Below, piece after piece: positions 54,004 to 63,751 of a DNA stretch of 64,000 nt. The position numbers and the translations under genes were made by a program. Source of the DNA: Sycobia sp. Sy_11 (lineage: Eukaryota; Arthropoda; Insecta; Hymenoptera; Epichrysomallidae); assembly GCA_018907035.1 (NCBI GenBank), contig JACCIC010000015.1:1862001-1926000 (forward strand), read 5' to 3'. Below the pieces are notes generated by a model. The model was not told the DNA's origin and did no database searches. It was given only the letters and a program-made list of their open reading frames with translations. The number at the start of each line of letters is the position of its first letter. The stretch's first letter is position 1.

Positions 54004-54049
<46 letters not shown>
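54003..54049. repeat. (GA)n microsatellite
   Basis: About 22 GA units inside the largest GC island. Confidence 0.97.
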
Positions 54050-54051
<2 letters not shown>

Positions 54052-56404
54052 GTGGTGGGGCAGGGGACTGCGTCAGCGTTGCCAGTGCGCGTGGACGCGC
54101 GGCGCGATCGTTAAAGGGAGAAAATTTGAATCGGCACGAGAGGCAAATCGGGGCGGCAGGTGGTGATGGATTTTTCGACTATTACTCCCGTACCCCATAT
54201 GACTGTTGAATTATAATGATAGGCTGGGATGGGCGATTAGTACACTTTTTGAGCAAGCAGTAAAAATAAAGAGACTGAGAAACACGGAAGTTCTTCAAAA
54301 TGAATTCTTAAGAATAATTTTTTGGTTTTATTATTTCTTTTTTGTTTTTATATAATTAACAAACAACTATAGATATCCAAACGCAATGAATTTTAAAAGT
54401 AAATAAGTTTAATAAACAGTGATTATATTAATTTTAGCGGTTGAAACTTCTACTTTTAAGAAGAAAGGCAGTGTTTTTCTGCCATTCCTGATTGCCAACA
54501 TTTTTATTATAAATCGAATTTTTACCACAGCCTAACAATGTTTCTCAACCCTTTTACTTAACGTTACCTTTTCAATCATGGAGTTCAACGTACAGTTCGA
54601 TCGTTTTATTTTCTAGAACGCATCTAAATAAGATCAAGACTACATCAATAACGTTAGTGATAATTTTATTTAAGAAATTTAATTATAAACTTCATTATAG
54701 AGTTGTAGAGTAATTTTCTCTGAACTTATATAGAAGATTGAACAGAGTTATGCGATTGAAAATCTTTCCATAATCGACAGCAAGTAATCGTTCAATAGAA
54801 TATTATTCAACGTAGCACGTGAAGTGCTAATTTACAACAGCCTGAACTATACTATAATTATATAATACTATCGTACATACGTTATTTTCGCTTTTACACC
54901 TATATATTTGAGGAGTAAAATTCCTTTTTTTAAACAGTCTGCTTGAAACTTTTATTGTTCGAATTTAGATTTAAAAAGAACAATCATGACTAGTTTGCGC
55001 AACTAAGAATTGCATTCGCTTTCCGACGATGTATTTCATTCATTCATCGGTTAGATTATGTGAATCGTGTAAGATTGCACTGCATCGACAGCACGTTTTT
55101 CCTTTACGCCATTCGTTCAAGTATTTCCAAATAAATACAGAAGTAGAGGGAAAACTTCTGAATGTTAAGGCAAACTATCAGTTACCGCAGCGTCGCTCGA
55201 CAGCTTCTCGGCAGCTGCCCACGTATCTTAACTTTCACGATAAGACTGTGATCCGAAAAAAATTCCCTTTTCATAACATATTTCCCGGCCGCATTTACTT
55301 TAGGAAAATATAACAGTTCAAATCCAGGAAGTTGGAGAATCCTCGGCGGACTAACGTTTTTTTTTTTTCGAACAGATCGATTCTTACCTTCCCCCATACC
55401 ATCGGCGAGCATACATTTCCATGAAAGTAATCTCAGTGAAATATAGAGTTTGAATATTTATAACACCTTGAGAGCGTTATAGTGCCCCCCCCTCCCGACG
55501 CAGTTGCCGCGGGTCTCGGGCGGCGCGATTATTTCTCAGGAAAGCGAAAGAGTTCTCTCCAAGCAACAGGGGAGGCCAAACAATCCTTTATACCTGACCC
55601 GCCACTTATTCCTCGCGGTTAACGTTTCATCTCCTAGGATAAATTGCGAGTTATGCCGTAGACGTGGAGCTGATTAACGTCGAATTTGGCTGGTGGACTA
55701 AGGGGGGGGGGTGGGTGGTGCGGGACGAGAGCAACGCAAGAACGTTACGCAGAGAGGTATGGGAATGCGTTCACAAGATACACCGACTTTAATTTACATA
55801 ATAAAGAAAGGGAATTTGGAATATGCCATTAATATTATACATAAAATTTATATTTTCTGCAAAGAAGTAGATGTTCTTAGCTATAGCGCACGATTTTCAG
55901 CTAAAATATACAGTACGTACATAATTCAAATTTTGTCTTCTATTCATACCAAAATATGTAAATACATTGCAAAAGAACATCGTCAAGTGTGAGTTCATTT
56001 AATCAATTAGTTTTATATATTGTAGATTATATATTAGTTTTATATATGATAATTATTATATATACACACATATATAACTTGTTCTAAATGTTCAAATTGC
56101 GTTCTCTCTGTTCGTATTGTGACGAATGTATTTAAGACGAACATTCTCAAATATGAGCTTATTTGATTAATCTGTTCTTCTGTTACAGTTTCAGATGTTG
56201 AGGCTTGAAATACGTCTTAAACCCCTCGAATTGTAGGTAATAATTTCTACTTATTGTTGAACAAATAAGTTTTATGTATAGAATTTACATCATAATTCAA
56301 ATGCTTTGTTTCAGCGTGGTGCCCCCACCAAAGAGCGAGGCAAAAATAAGAATTATAATGTTTCACAGCGACACAAAAAGGGTTATACGTCTATAAAAAG
56401 TTAA

Positions 56405-56436
56405 ATTGATTGATTGATTGATTGATTGATTGATCG
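56405..56436 (+). repeat. (ATTG)n tetranucleotide repeat
   Basis: About seven ATTG units ending in GATCGATG. Confidence 0.95.
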
Positions 56437-57656
56437 ATGACGTTCATTCTACCCTGTGGGCTCAAAACCCGGTGTATGGTTGAAAGAGCCATAAAAACAA
56501 AATACAATAGTGCAAAAAATTGCAATCTAATGGGCAACATTCATCAATCGGGAGGCATTAAAGGTGAAGGGACTACGTACAGCTTCTATGCGATACATTT
56601 TAAGATTAATGAATGGCTTATCCTTTCTATTCGCAGACTATAGGTGGCGAGATTGGCGTTGTGAGAAAATGTGAAAGAACGCTGGGACGGGGAGGCATAA
56701 AATCAGAGTCTATTTTGCGAATAATAAAAATGGGAATATTTTCATGTTCTTGTTCCCGACATTAGTGGTAAGTTGGAATTTACTGTATTACTTATTCCGA
56801 TAATAATAATAATAATTATTATACTATATTTATTGATTGATTTGTCATTTAATTGTTTAACAAGCGTAGATTTCTTCTTGAGATTTCCTTCGAATTACAA
56901 GGCTATAAAATTTGTTGGCAATTTCAAATATCACTATCATTATAACGATTAATTTTGATTTTACATTGGTAACAATCGAAAACATATCAAAATTTATTAT
57001 ATACGATTAGTTTTTTTCATTGTCTACCTACTCACTTATTATTACCTACTTATAGTACGATCTGCGTTAAAATTGTCCCGTTAAAATTAATAAATTCATT
57101 TAAATCGAGTACTTGAAGTGGTAATATATACATACGGATAATACACAATTTCGAGCAAAAAATTGCAATACAAGAAAATAAATAAAAATTTCTTCGCCAC
57201 ATTTATCTTTAGCCTTCAAACATAACGACGATAAAAAAAATCTCCAAAATAATTATTCCTTTCTCTCACCTTTAAAAAGACCAAAATAAACTAGCAGTCT
57301 ATCCAAAAAACATTATTCTTTAAAGCTACACGTTAAACTTTCCGTAACGCACGCGTCGGCGCCAATAGGCTTTTAAAAGTACATGTGTCATCGTCTTTTT
57401 GTAACGTACCGGTCTCACTGGATTGTGCATGATCGTAAAGTGGCCGTCTTATTATGTTTACCATTATCAATGCCCCACTCCCCCCCCCGTACCTCAGCCT
57501 CGCCGTTATAACCGCGGCAAGAGACGAAAAAATGCCCGAGGCCGGGGACCCGACTCGACGCGTATATCTCTATTTCCAGTTCAGCGGCTATTCCGGCCGC
57601 ACGCGATCGGACCATTTTCCCGGAGTGCGGGGCCGAACCCCCTACTCGCTCTTCCG

Positions 57657-57674
57657 CTCTCTCTCTCTCTCTCT
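57657..57674. repeat. (CT)n microsatellite
   Basis: About nine CT units. Confidence 0.9.
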
Positions 57675-57768
57675 ATTTTCGGCCATATATAGCCTTTCGC
57701 GCCACGGACGCTTGCGATCTCGTCGGATGTTATTCCCCTTGCTCACCCCCCCATGGAAAAGGTATATA

Positions 57769-57772
<4 letters not shown>

Positions 57773-57815
<43 letters not shown>
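57773..57815. repeat. (TA)n microsatellite
   Basis: Uninterrupted TA run of about 21 units. Confidence 0.98.
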
Positions 57816-57816
<1 letters not shown>

Positions 57817-58132
57817 CATAATTTCGCTCCCAGACCTCTTGCCTTATCCCTTCCCAATATTACCTTCAAGCCCAATATCTTTCACCTCTTATGGCTGTTA
57901 TTCTTTTAATTTCTTGATTTTCCTTTTTTGCTCTTTCACCGAGCTGCGCAAAGATCCGTTTTACCGAGCGTCTCTTCTGATTTATGGCGGCCAGATGGGC
58001 GAGGACGAGGGCGCGTTTTCAGCCGAGAAGTTCGAAGAATCGAGTTATTAGAAGCGAGCCCCGGCTAAATATTTCTGCGCGATGGCACGCAATAGTCGAA
58101 TTAATGGATGAACGCTGGGAAGCGCAAAGGAA

Positions 58133-58179
58133 CTGGCTATTTCTGGGCGACTAGATTTATTTCTCTCGGAAATAGCCAG
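58133..58179. other. strong short inverted repeat (hairpin)
   Basis: CTGGCTATTTC (58133-58143) and GAAATAGCCAG (58169-58179) are perfect 11-base reverse complements. Inside, TGGGCGA and TCTCTCG pair with two G:U pairs and one mismatch, leaving an 11-base AT-rich loop. The stem reaches about 18 pairs. It lies in a stretch of mixed composition unlike simple intergenic AT DNA. A small structured RNA or a palindromic binding site is possible; it is shorter than a typical microRNA precursor. Confidence 0.4.
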
Positions 58180-59724
58180 AGGATAAGCGAAGCAGCCCCC
58201 ATACGTCGATGCAAATTATATAATTCTATAATGTACCGAGGCCATTTCTAAAGCGCAAGATTAACTTTGCACCAGAGCGCAAATCGAAGCGTCTGGCAAT
58301 GCAACTTTTAACGAAACTGCCTCGTACCACGTCTGACACGTGCCAGGAGAAACGGCGAGGAACACGAAGGAACGGACGCCTCACTCGCTTATTCTAGATA
58401 TTATTCACGACGTGTATTTATGATTATATAAATGGCGACGACATTTCTCATAAGCAACGGCGTAAGTTTACCAAGCATGCGCAAGTACTCGCTGGTGGAG
58501 AAATGCTTTATTTTATTCGAGCAGGCTACGACTGGGAAAGAATTGGATATTTCTCGCAGTTCTAATAAAGACATTTCAGCTCCCGAGTAAATAGCGCGTT
58601 GGCAAAATGAATTTACAGTAGGGATCCGGGCGCGATTTACCTAGTTGTGGACCGTATTCTACATCGCGATGGCAAATAAATCGTATTAAATTTTGTAGAT
58701 AAGATTAGAGCGGTATAAAAAATCTTTCTCTGTAGCTATATGTCCTTCGATTTCGGAGAAAGTAGCGAAGAACATACAATACAAATAATACAAATACAGA
58801 CGTATCGAGTAGAGATCGAGAAGCAAGATTTAATTAGGATGAAATCGTGAGAAGGGAGGAAATGACGTTCTGACAAAAAGAAATCCATCTTCGGAAGTTT
58901 TTTGTCATTTATAATGTTGATATCGATTCACCTATGCATGATGGTGTATACGTCATCCATTGGTATAATTATAAATGCTTGTATCTTCTTCGGATAAAGT
59001 ATCAAAAAATCTGAAGAAGAAAACTGAATAATATACATCTATTTATAATATTATCCTTTAACCGCTTGAATGTTATTTTACACAAATCAGAAAAAAACTT
59101 ACAAGTTTCGTAATAAATAAATTTGTTTATTAACAACGGCGCATTTAGAAAAAGTTATTTTTCAAAAAAAGACTGTAGTATTACAATTGTAGGAATATTG
59201 ATTAGAAATAAGACTTGCATCGTTCTTGAATAAACTAAACATTTATTCATGTATTGTAAAATATTTAAGTAACAAATGCAATATTTATGTGCATTTTTTC
59301 AAAAATTTTATAGAGTAAATAAATAATTTTATTTTCATTTATATTTACTTTAATTTAATATGAATTATTCCGTAAGATAGTTAGTTACTCCCAGTATATT
59401 TTTGTAATTTTCCGCGTTCCTTTTTTTTGTTTGTTATTTCGTTTAAAACATATTAATATTACAGAACTATGAAAGTGTCTTCAGTAGCATACTTTATGGT
59501 GAAATAGAGTTTGAAAAAAAAAATACTTTTCAAGGGTTCTCGTAAACATTTTAATTAGACATTGTGTTAATTAGTTTCATTAAAAAAAAAAAGAAAAAAG
59601 AAAAAAAGAAACTATTTTTACGCGCATTTAAATTCCCTCTAAATTCACGACTCCGCGGCCAGGAGAGTTTTTAAGCTGGAACGAGTAAATATAGAACCGC
59701 GTTTCGGTCTGTATTTTTTCCCGG

Positions 59725-59730
59725 TTTATT
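59725..59730 (-). terminator. candidate poly(A) signal AATAAA
   Basis: AATAAA on the minus strand, about 280 bases downstream of the micropeptide TGA. The intervening putative 3' UTR carries a CA/GT microsatellite and an (AAT)n run. Correct orientation and distance support it, but no cDNA evidence is available and AT-rich DNA yields this hexamer often. Confidence 0.35.
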
Positions 59731-59817
59731 AGCAAAATCACGAGCCGTCGTAATTGTTAATTTATAACCTTACTTTTGGCGCGTATGTAAAAATTTTAGT
59801 CGGCTTTGCCGTTGTCG

Positions 59818-59835
59818 TTATTATTATTATTATTA
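59818..59835. repeat. (TTA)n repeat
   Basis: Six TTA units in the putative 3' UTR of the micropeptide gene. Confidence 0.9.
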
Positions 59836-59883
59836 CTTTCTCTTACACTTGGCACTGCGGGCCGTATCTATAATCCGGCAAAG

Positions 59884-59910
59884 GTGTGTGTGTGTGTGTG
59901 TATGTGTGTA
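59884..59910. repeat. (GT)n microsatellite
   Basis: GT run with one A interruption, in the putative 3' UTR of the micropeptide gene (CA on the transcript). Confidence 0.93.
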
Positions 59911-60006
59911 TATAGATTCGGAGTTGACTTCGTAAACATCGACGCGAAGCGAACTCCTGCCCGCAGCTCCGGCTCGATGGAGACCCGCGGCCGCGACCGA
60001 CGCATT

Positions 60007-60128
60007 TCAGACGCTCGCGTAAGTGGTGGCATCGACGCTGGGCGGACTGCTCAGGGCGTAGACGATGCAGCCGTAGACGATGAGCACGCCGACGATCGCC
60101 CCGAGGGTGAACGTGGCCTCGTCGTATC
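60007..60128 (-). CDS. micropeptide gene, terminal coding exon (transmembrane segment)
   Basis: One hundred and twenty-two bases, from the TTCTGCAG acceptor to TGA. It holds the whole membrane segment and the C-terminal tail. Thirty-six of 39 sense codons end in G or C while first and second positions are mixed; that periodicity is absent in the alternative frames. Plus-strand frame with the same wobble position is closed by TAA, which supports minus-strand coding. Reading through from the intron without splicing would stay open for a while but offers no nearby ATG, so splicing is the preferred model. Confidence 0.6.
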
Positions 60129-61510
60129 CTGCAGAATGCGAAACAGATCTCAGTGGCTGCGCGGTTTTATTAACCGCCCGCCCGCCCGCCTAACCGCCTT
60201 CCAATCCGCGAACTTCGTCCCGCCCGCTCGCGCAGACAGATGAAAAATTGTGCTTGGCAGTTTGTATTACCTGGGCTAGGAAAGGGGGGGGGAGGTGGGG
60301 ACTGGTGGGCCTTCGGGCGACAACCCATGCTCTGCCTCTGCCGTTGCACACAAAGTAAACGGACCTATCACTCTACGTTTCTACGTTTGCCCTTTCATTA
60401 TTGTTCCAATCTACTCTCACGTCGCTTTACCGCAATTACATAATGCAAATTCTGCTGGGAGAAAGACAGGAATGGATAATTACTTTCTTCGCTAGTGGTA
60501 TTGTCCCTCCTTCTCAGGCGTTTACAAACTTCCGGATCGACTTCCTCCGGTTGCTGTTCCGGTTTGCGATCCACTATGCATACGTCACTAGCTGTGAAAC
60601 AGGAACGGACGATTGTTCGTTTGAATCTTTTGTTATGGAAAGATCGTTGATGGCAATCGGACTGATTGTTATTGGATACGAATTTAAATTGTCAACGTTA
60701 TTATAGCGATTATTTATAGAGAGAGGTCAGTTAGATCGTCCTTCGTTGACAATGTTAATTTTGTTCTTCTTTTATTCTAGATTTTACGAAGGTGATTGTA
60801 AATGAAGAAAAATCTTACTGACATTATATGTTTTATCTCCACCAGTCTCTTTACACGAAGCCTCAGACGCAAAAATATTACGCAGTATATCATTATATTT
60901 TTAAGTTTAAACCCGTGCACAACTAATACCGAAACGAAAATGCGTCTTCTAACCAGCTTCGTTTGGAAAAAGAAATGGCCTCCAACGCCGCGGACTCGGC
61001 TTGCTCGAACGAAATTTCAATCCCTTTTCAAAATCATATCAGCGGCACAGTACGGCCAGACGAACTTCGCTAATAGGCACCTTCGGTACCCGGTAAAATT
61101 AAAATAGCCCTGGCGCTAATGGAGGGGCATCCCCGGGCTGGTAATAGTAGTTGAAGCTCGGTGCTCGGCATCGATCGCGGGCCAATCGACCACGGCGCAG
61201 TTATACGAGCGTCCCCGCCGCGGTGCGATCGTCTAATCGTCTACCCCCCCCCCTCCCGCCGTCCATGCACGCCGCCCGCAAATAGGATTGAAATACGTTC
61301 GAAACTGAGCCAGCGCGCGGTCGATCATTTATTGCGTGTCTTGACGGCAAAACCGAAACAGTAAGTCAACCCCGTTAAATTTACCGTGGGCTCGATTTTT
61401 ATTTATTTAATTTTTTTTTCCCCCTTAAAGCTCCCGTTCACGGCTGTACCTGATCCGTCGCTGTCGTCCTGCGTCGAGCACGCGTCCGTGTCGACGGCGT
61501 CGGTCTCCAT
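60007..61510 (-). CDS. two-exon gene for a 60-residue single-pass membrane micropeptide
   Basis: Predicted CDS is join(61510..61450, 60128..60007) on the minus strand, 20 codons plus one base, then 39 codons and TGA. Seen directly: the donor is CAG|GTACAG, the acceptor is a pyrimidine-rich TTCTGCAG|GA, and the phase matches (G|GA encodes Gly21). Almost every third codon base in both exons is G or C, although the surrounding genome is AT-rich; this is a strong coding sign. Residues 1-24 are acidic (nine Asp/Glu). Residues about 27-46 form one hydrophobic segment containing a GxxxG pair (Gly30, Gly34) and three residues of Tyr/Cys character at 39-44. The tail of about 14 residues is Ser/Pro/Thr-rich and ends in Tyr-Ala-Ser-Val. 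The protein has no Lys, Arg or His, so orientation cannot be read from charge. There is no cleavable signal peptide pattern. The family is not recognised; a small regulatory membrane subunit is only a guess. The start ATG has a weak -3 base (T) but G at +4, and an in-frame TAG lies six codons upstream. Confidence 0.6.
60129..61449 (-). other. intron of the micropeptide gene
   Basis: A 1321-base GT-AG intron (donor GTACAG, acceptor preceded by TCTGTTTCGCATTCTGCAG). It contains a (CCCG)-like run near 60175-60195, a G-rich patch at 60284-60300, and mixed-composition sequence without a convincing exon. Several plus-strand open frames of 60-100 codons cross it, but none has third-position bias or a recognisable domain. 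Confidence 0.5.
61450..61510 (-). CDS. micropeptide gene, coding exon 1 (acidic N-terminus)
   Basis: Sixty-one bases from ATG to the donor. It encodes the first 20 residues and the first base of Gly21. The peptide is acidic and rich in Asp, Thr and Ser, with one Cys at position 11. Eighteen of 20 codons end in G or C. The donor reads TCAG|GTACAG on the minus strand. The exon probably extends upstream as 5' UTR, or as coding sequence if the neighbouring in-frame open frame is translated through its TAG. Confidence 0.55.
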
Positions 61511-61525
61511 CGAGCCATCCGAAAG

Positions 61526-61687
61526 CTACGTCTTGTGGCTCGATGACCGCCCGCTGGCCGTCGACTGCTTGGACACCATGCTCTCGGGCCCGAGGCTTAT
61601 CTGGGTCCTCATCGTTGCCTGTGAGCCCCTGGCCGAGCGGGAGGGACGGCCGGTGGGCTGCTGGTTCACCTTGCCGCAGACGGTCAT
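61526..61687 (-). CDS. in-frame upstream open frame, 53 codons plus TAG (leader ORF or readthrough extension)
   Basis: ATG at 61687-61685 opens a frame that ends at TAG (61528-61526). This is the same frame as the micropeptide, whose ATG follows after five sense codons. About 90 percent of its codons end in G or C. The product is Ser-rich and basic (five Arg, three Lys, one His), the opposite of the basic-residue-free main peptide. Upstream of its ATG the frame stays open through a Gly-repeat (GGC)n and Cys codons. The TAG is followed by C, a context known to favour readthrough in insects, more strongly for TGA than for TAG. Alternatives are an ordinary uORF that limits translation of the micropeptide, or an assembly error. 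A plus-strand frame shares the same wobble positions, so GC3 alone does not fix the strand here. Confidence 0.35.
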   Translation of the reverse strand: MTVCGKVNQQPTGRPSRSARGSQATMRTQISLGPESMVSKQSTASGRSSSHKT

Positions 61688-61732
61688 GCAGCAGCAGCCA
61701 CCGCCGCCGCCGCCGCCGCCGCCACCTCCGCC
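61688..61732 (-). repeat. (GGC)n trinucleotide tract in the micropeptide leader
   Basis: Read on the minus strand this is GGC/GGT/GGA repeats followed by three TGC codons, just before the upstream ATG. It would be a structured GC-rich 5' leader if transcribed. In the open frame it encodes Gly then Cys-Cys-Cys; in another frame it encodes poly-Ala. Confidence 0.7.
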
Positions 61733-62154
61733 CGCCGACTGAGCTGATTTTGGAGTTTGTTTTCCATTTTGATTTTTTTTTTTTGGTTTTTTTTTTTTTT
61801 TATTTGCTAAAGAGGCTGTTCAGGAAAGTTCTTTTTCGTCGGTTAGTAATTTGCATTGTCTGAAAGCTTCGAAATCTACGGTGACGCATGAAATTGGTAC
61901 TGAAGATTTCGAAGTATAAACGAAAAGTAAAGTCCCTGTTCCTTCTAATGCAGTTAATTTATCTTTGGAACTTTACAGTTACGATTCTTTAATACATTTA
62001 AGACTCCAATTTCTTGATGAAAAATAATTCCGCAGTAAGTAACAGTGATTAGCAGATAAATTATTTACATCATTCATTTTTTATAACGACGAATGATGAG
62101 GCAGTGATTTTTGTTCAAACTTGTATTATTTATTTGTTTATTTTAGAGCGTACA

Positions 62155-62191
62155 GCAACGTTTCGACAGCTTATTTGCTGTCCTTATTAAG
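62155..62191 (-). ncRNA. degenerate hammerhead-like motif (hairpin / GAAAC-GTTG)
   Basis: On the minus strand GACAGC (62182-62177) pairs perfectly with GCTGTC (62170-62165) around a 6-base AT loop and is followed at once by GAAACGTTG. The position expected to hold CTGANGA reads CTTAATA, so two core guanines are T. The overall shape is the same as the 36.3 kb motif but on the other strand, suggesting a second, inactive copy of one repeat family. Confidence 0.3.
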
Positions 62192-63380
62192 CTACGATAC
62201 AATCGTGTATGAATAAGGGCATCATGCAATTTAATTATGATTAATTAACAAGTCTATAATGATAGTTAAAATATATCTCGATTAAAAGTATTGTAGAAAT
62301 TTACCAAGCTATTGTATGTTAGATGTGTCATTTTTTAAAAACTGAAGGAGAATAAGGAAACCTGCTAGATCAATAACCATAAAATATAAGCATAAACTGT
62401 GGCAATATAAAACAAATGGAGTCAGTTAGTTATGTTATAATATACGATCGATTACAAATTATAGATAAATATGTTGTCACGAGTAAGTTACTATTTATTA
62501 TAGTATTAACCTTATAGATTATAAGCTTATGTAACATTAACGATATAATAAAATAAAAGGATCCATTGGATAAAAAAATAATAATAAGCTAAGAGAATGA
62601 TTAGAGTTATTAATAATTATTATAAAATGAATTTTTTTTTATTCTTGAAAAATTGAGTATCCTAATTAACTATCCTTATGGACTAATATAATTTAATATG
62701 ATATAAGTTAATCAATAAATTAGAAATAAATTTATGATAATTTTATCACGATAATTGTATCTTGATAAGGACAGAAATTAAGATGTCGAAAAATGTTTTA
62801 ATCAAAAATAAAGACTCATTCCTAAAAAATCTTTCGTTTTTGTGTCAGTAATTTTTTTAGTTTATTCAATCCTAAAAATGATTAAGGATCTTCTACTTAG
62901 ATCAAAATCTGTAATGGAACAAAATAAAAAAATCTTTGACAATACCATATATTGCGATTATTATCAAATTACAGCTCATACTCACGTTTGGACGATTTAT
63001 TCGAAATTTAATGAATAATCGCATGTAATTTGCATTCAATCGTAATCGTTCATTCGATGCTTAATTTCATTATACTGTAAACTTTAAAGAGTATTTTTGA
63101 TTGACATGGAAATTTGGATTTCCAAAACGCTCTTCGAAACGACTGCAAAGACTGCACTCGTTATTAGGTTTCTGATTTTTTAGGCGATTAAGATCGTAAC
63201 AAAATAAAATAATTACGAATGCAATGGGTACTTTTAACTACATGTCATGCAGTTCCGTATATATGTCGATAACTCTTAGCTTTCAATTCACGGTGAACGT
63301 ATAATCACTACCTCTGTATCGAGCACAAAAAGTTAACAATGCAAAATCCCGTTATTAGATATTCGCTTCGATTTACAGAT

Positions 63381-63412
63381 TCTCTCTCTTCTCTCTCTCT
63401 CTCTCTCTCCCT
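63381..63412. repeat. (CT)n microsatellite
   Basis: CT units with one TT interruption. Confidence 0.95.
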
Positions 63413-63703
63413 CACGCACTCTTCAGCGCCCAATATGGTTTGCCATTTGCTCGTGGAAAAATCTGAGCACGCGGAGATTCATGATTCCCCGAATATTCGC
63501 CGAGCGAGGCATTAAATAAAAGAAAGAAAAAAAAGCGAAGGAAAGTCCCGCAATCTGGCACTAAAGCGGGCCTCGAATTTTTAACATCTCCGCTCGGACA
63601 TGGAATACATAATTCAAGCGCGCCTCGCATCGGCTTTTCCATGCATATTTCAATCGAACCGAGAAGGTGGGATCGAATCGTGGAGTGATAAAGATATATA
63701 TGT

Positions 63704-63749
<46 letters not shown>
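63704..63749. repeat. (GA)n microsatellite
   Basis: About 20 GA units leading into the terminal GC-rich region. Confidence 0.96.

Positions 63750-63751
<2 letters not shown>

Larger units (their letters stand above)
53040..54215. promoter_or_regulatory. large GC/CpG-rich island with GA/CT tracts
   Basis: The largest island in the window. It carries a C run and CT tract (53490-53518), a GA tract (53824-53862), a G run (53911-53921) and a long GA tract (54003-54049). A TTTTATAAGG box lies at 53695-53704. Open frames on both strands run through low-complexity Ser/Leu or Arg/Glu stretches and are not credible. GA tracts in such islands are typical targets of GAGA-type factors in insects (inference from Drosophila). 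Confidence 0.3.
54216..59724. other. gene-free stretch downstream of the micropeptide gene
   Basis: AT-rich from 54.2 to 57.3 kb apart from 55.48-55.76 kb (C and G runs). Mixed from 57.35 to 58.66 kb, including a CT tract, a TA tract and the 58.1 kb hairpin, then AT-rich with A-rich tracts near 59.58 kb. No supported exon. Confidence 0.45.
61743..63700. other. AT-rich stretch upstream of the micropeptide gene
   Basis: Begins with T homopolymers (61768-61802), then AT-rich DNA holding the degenerate hammerhead-like motif at 62.16 kb. A CT tract at 63381-63412 precedes mixed sequence. A 172-codon minus frame at 63.4-63.9 kb is driven by the two CT/GA tracts and is not called. Confidence 0.45.

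Noticed and set aside
58432..58461. ATG with ten codons running into a perfect GTAAGT donor
   Set aside because: Too short to judge, no partner exon, and the ATG overlaps a TATAAAT word that may be the real signal.
59806..60243. 145-codon plus-strand frame over the terminal exon
   Set aside because: It starts in a TTA repeat, crosses a GT microsatellite and is the antisense shadow of the minus-strand exon, whose wobble positions it does not share.
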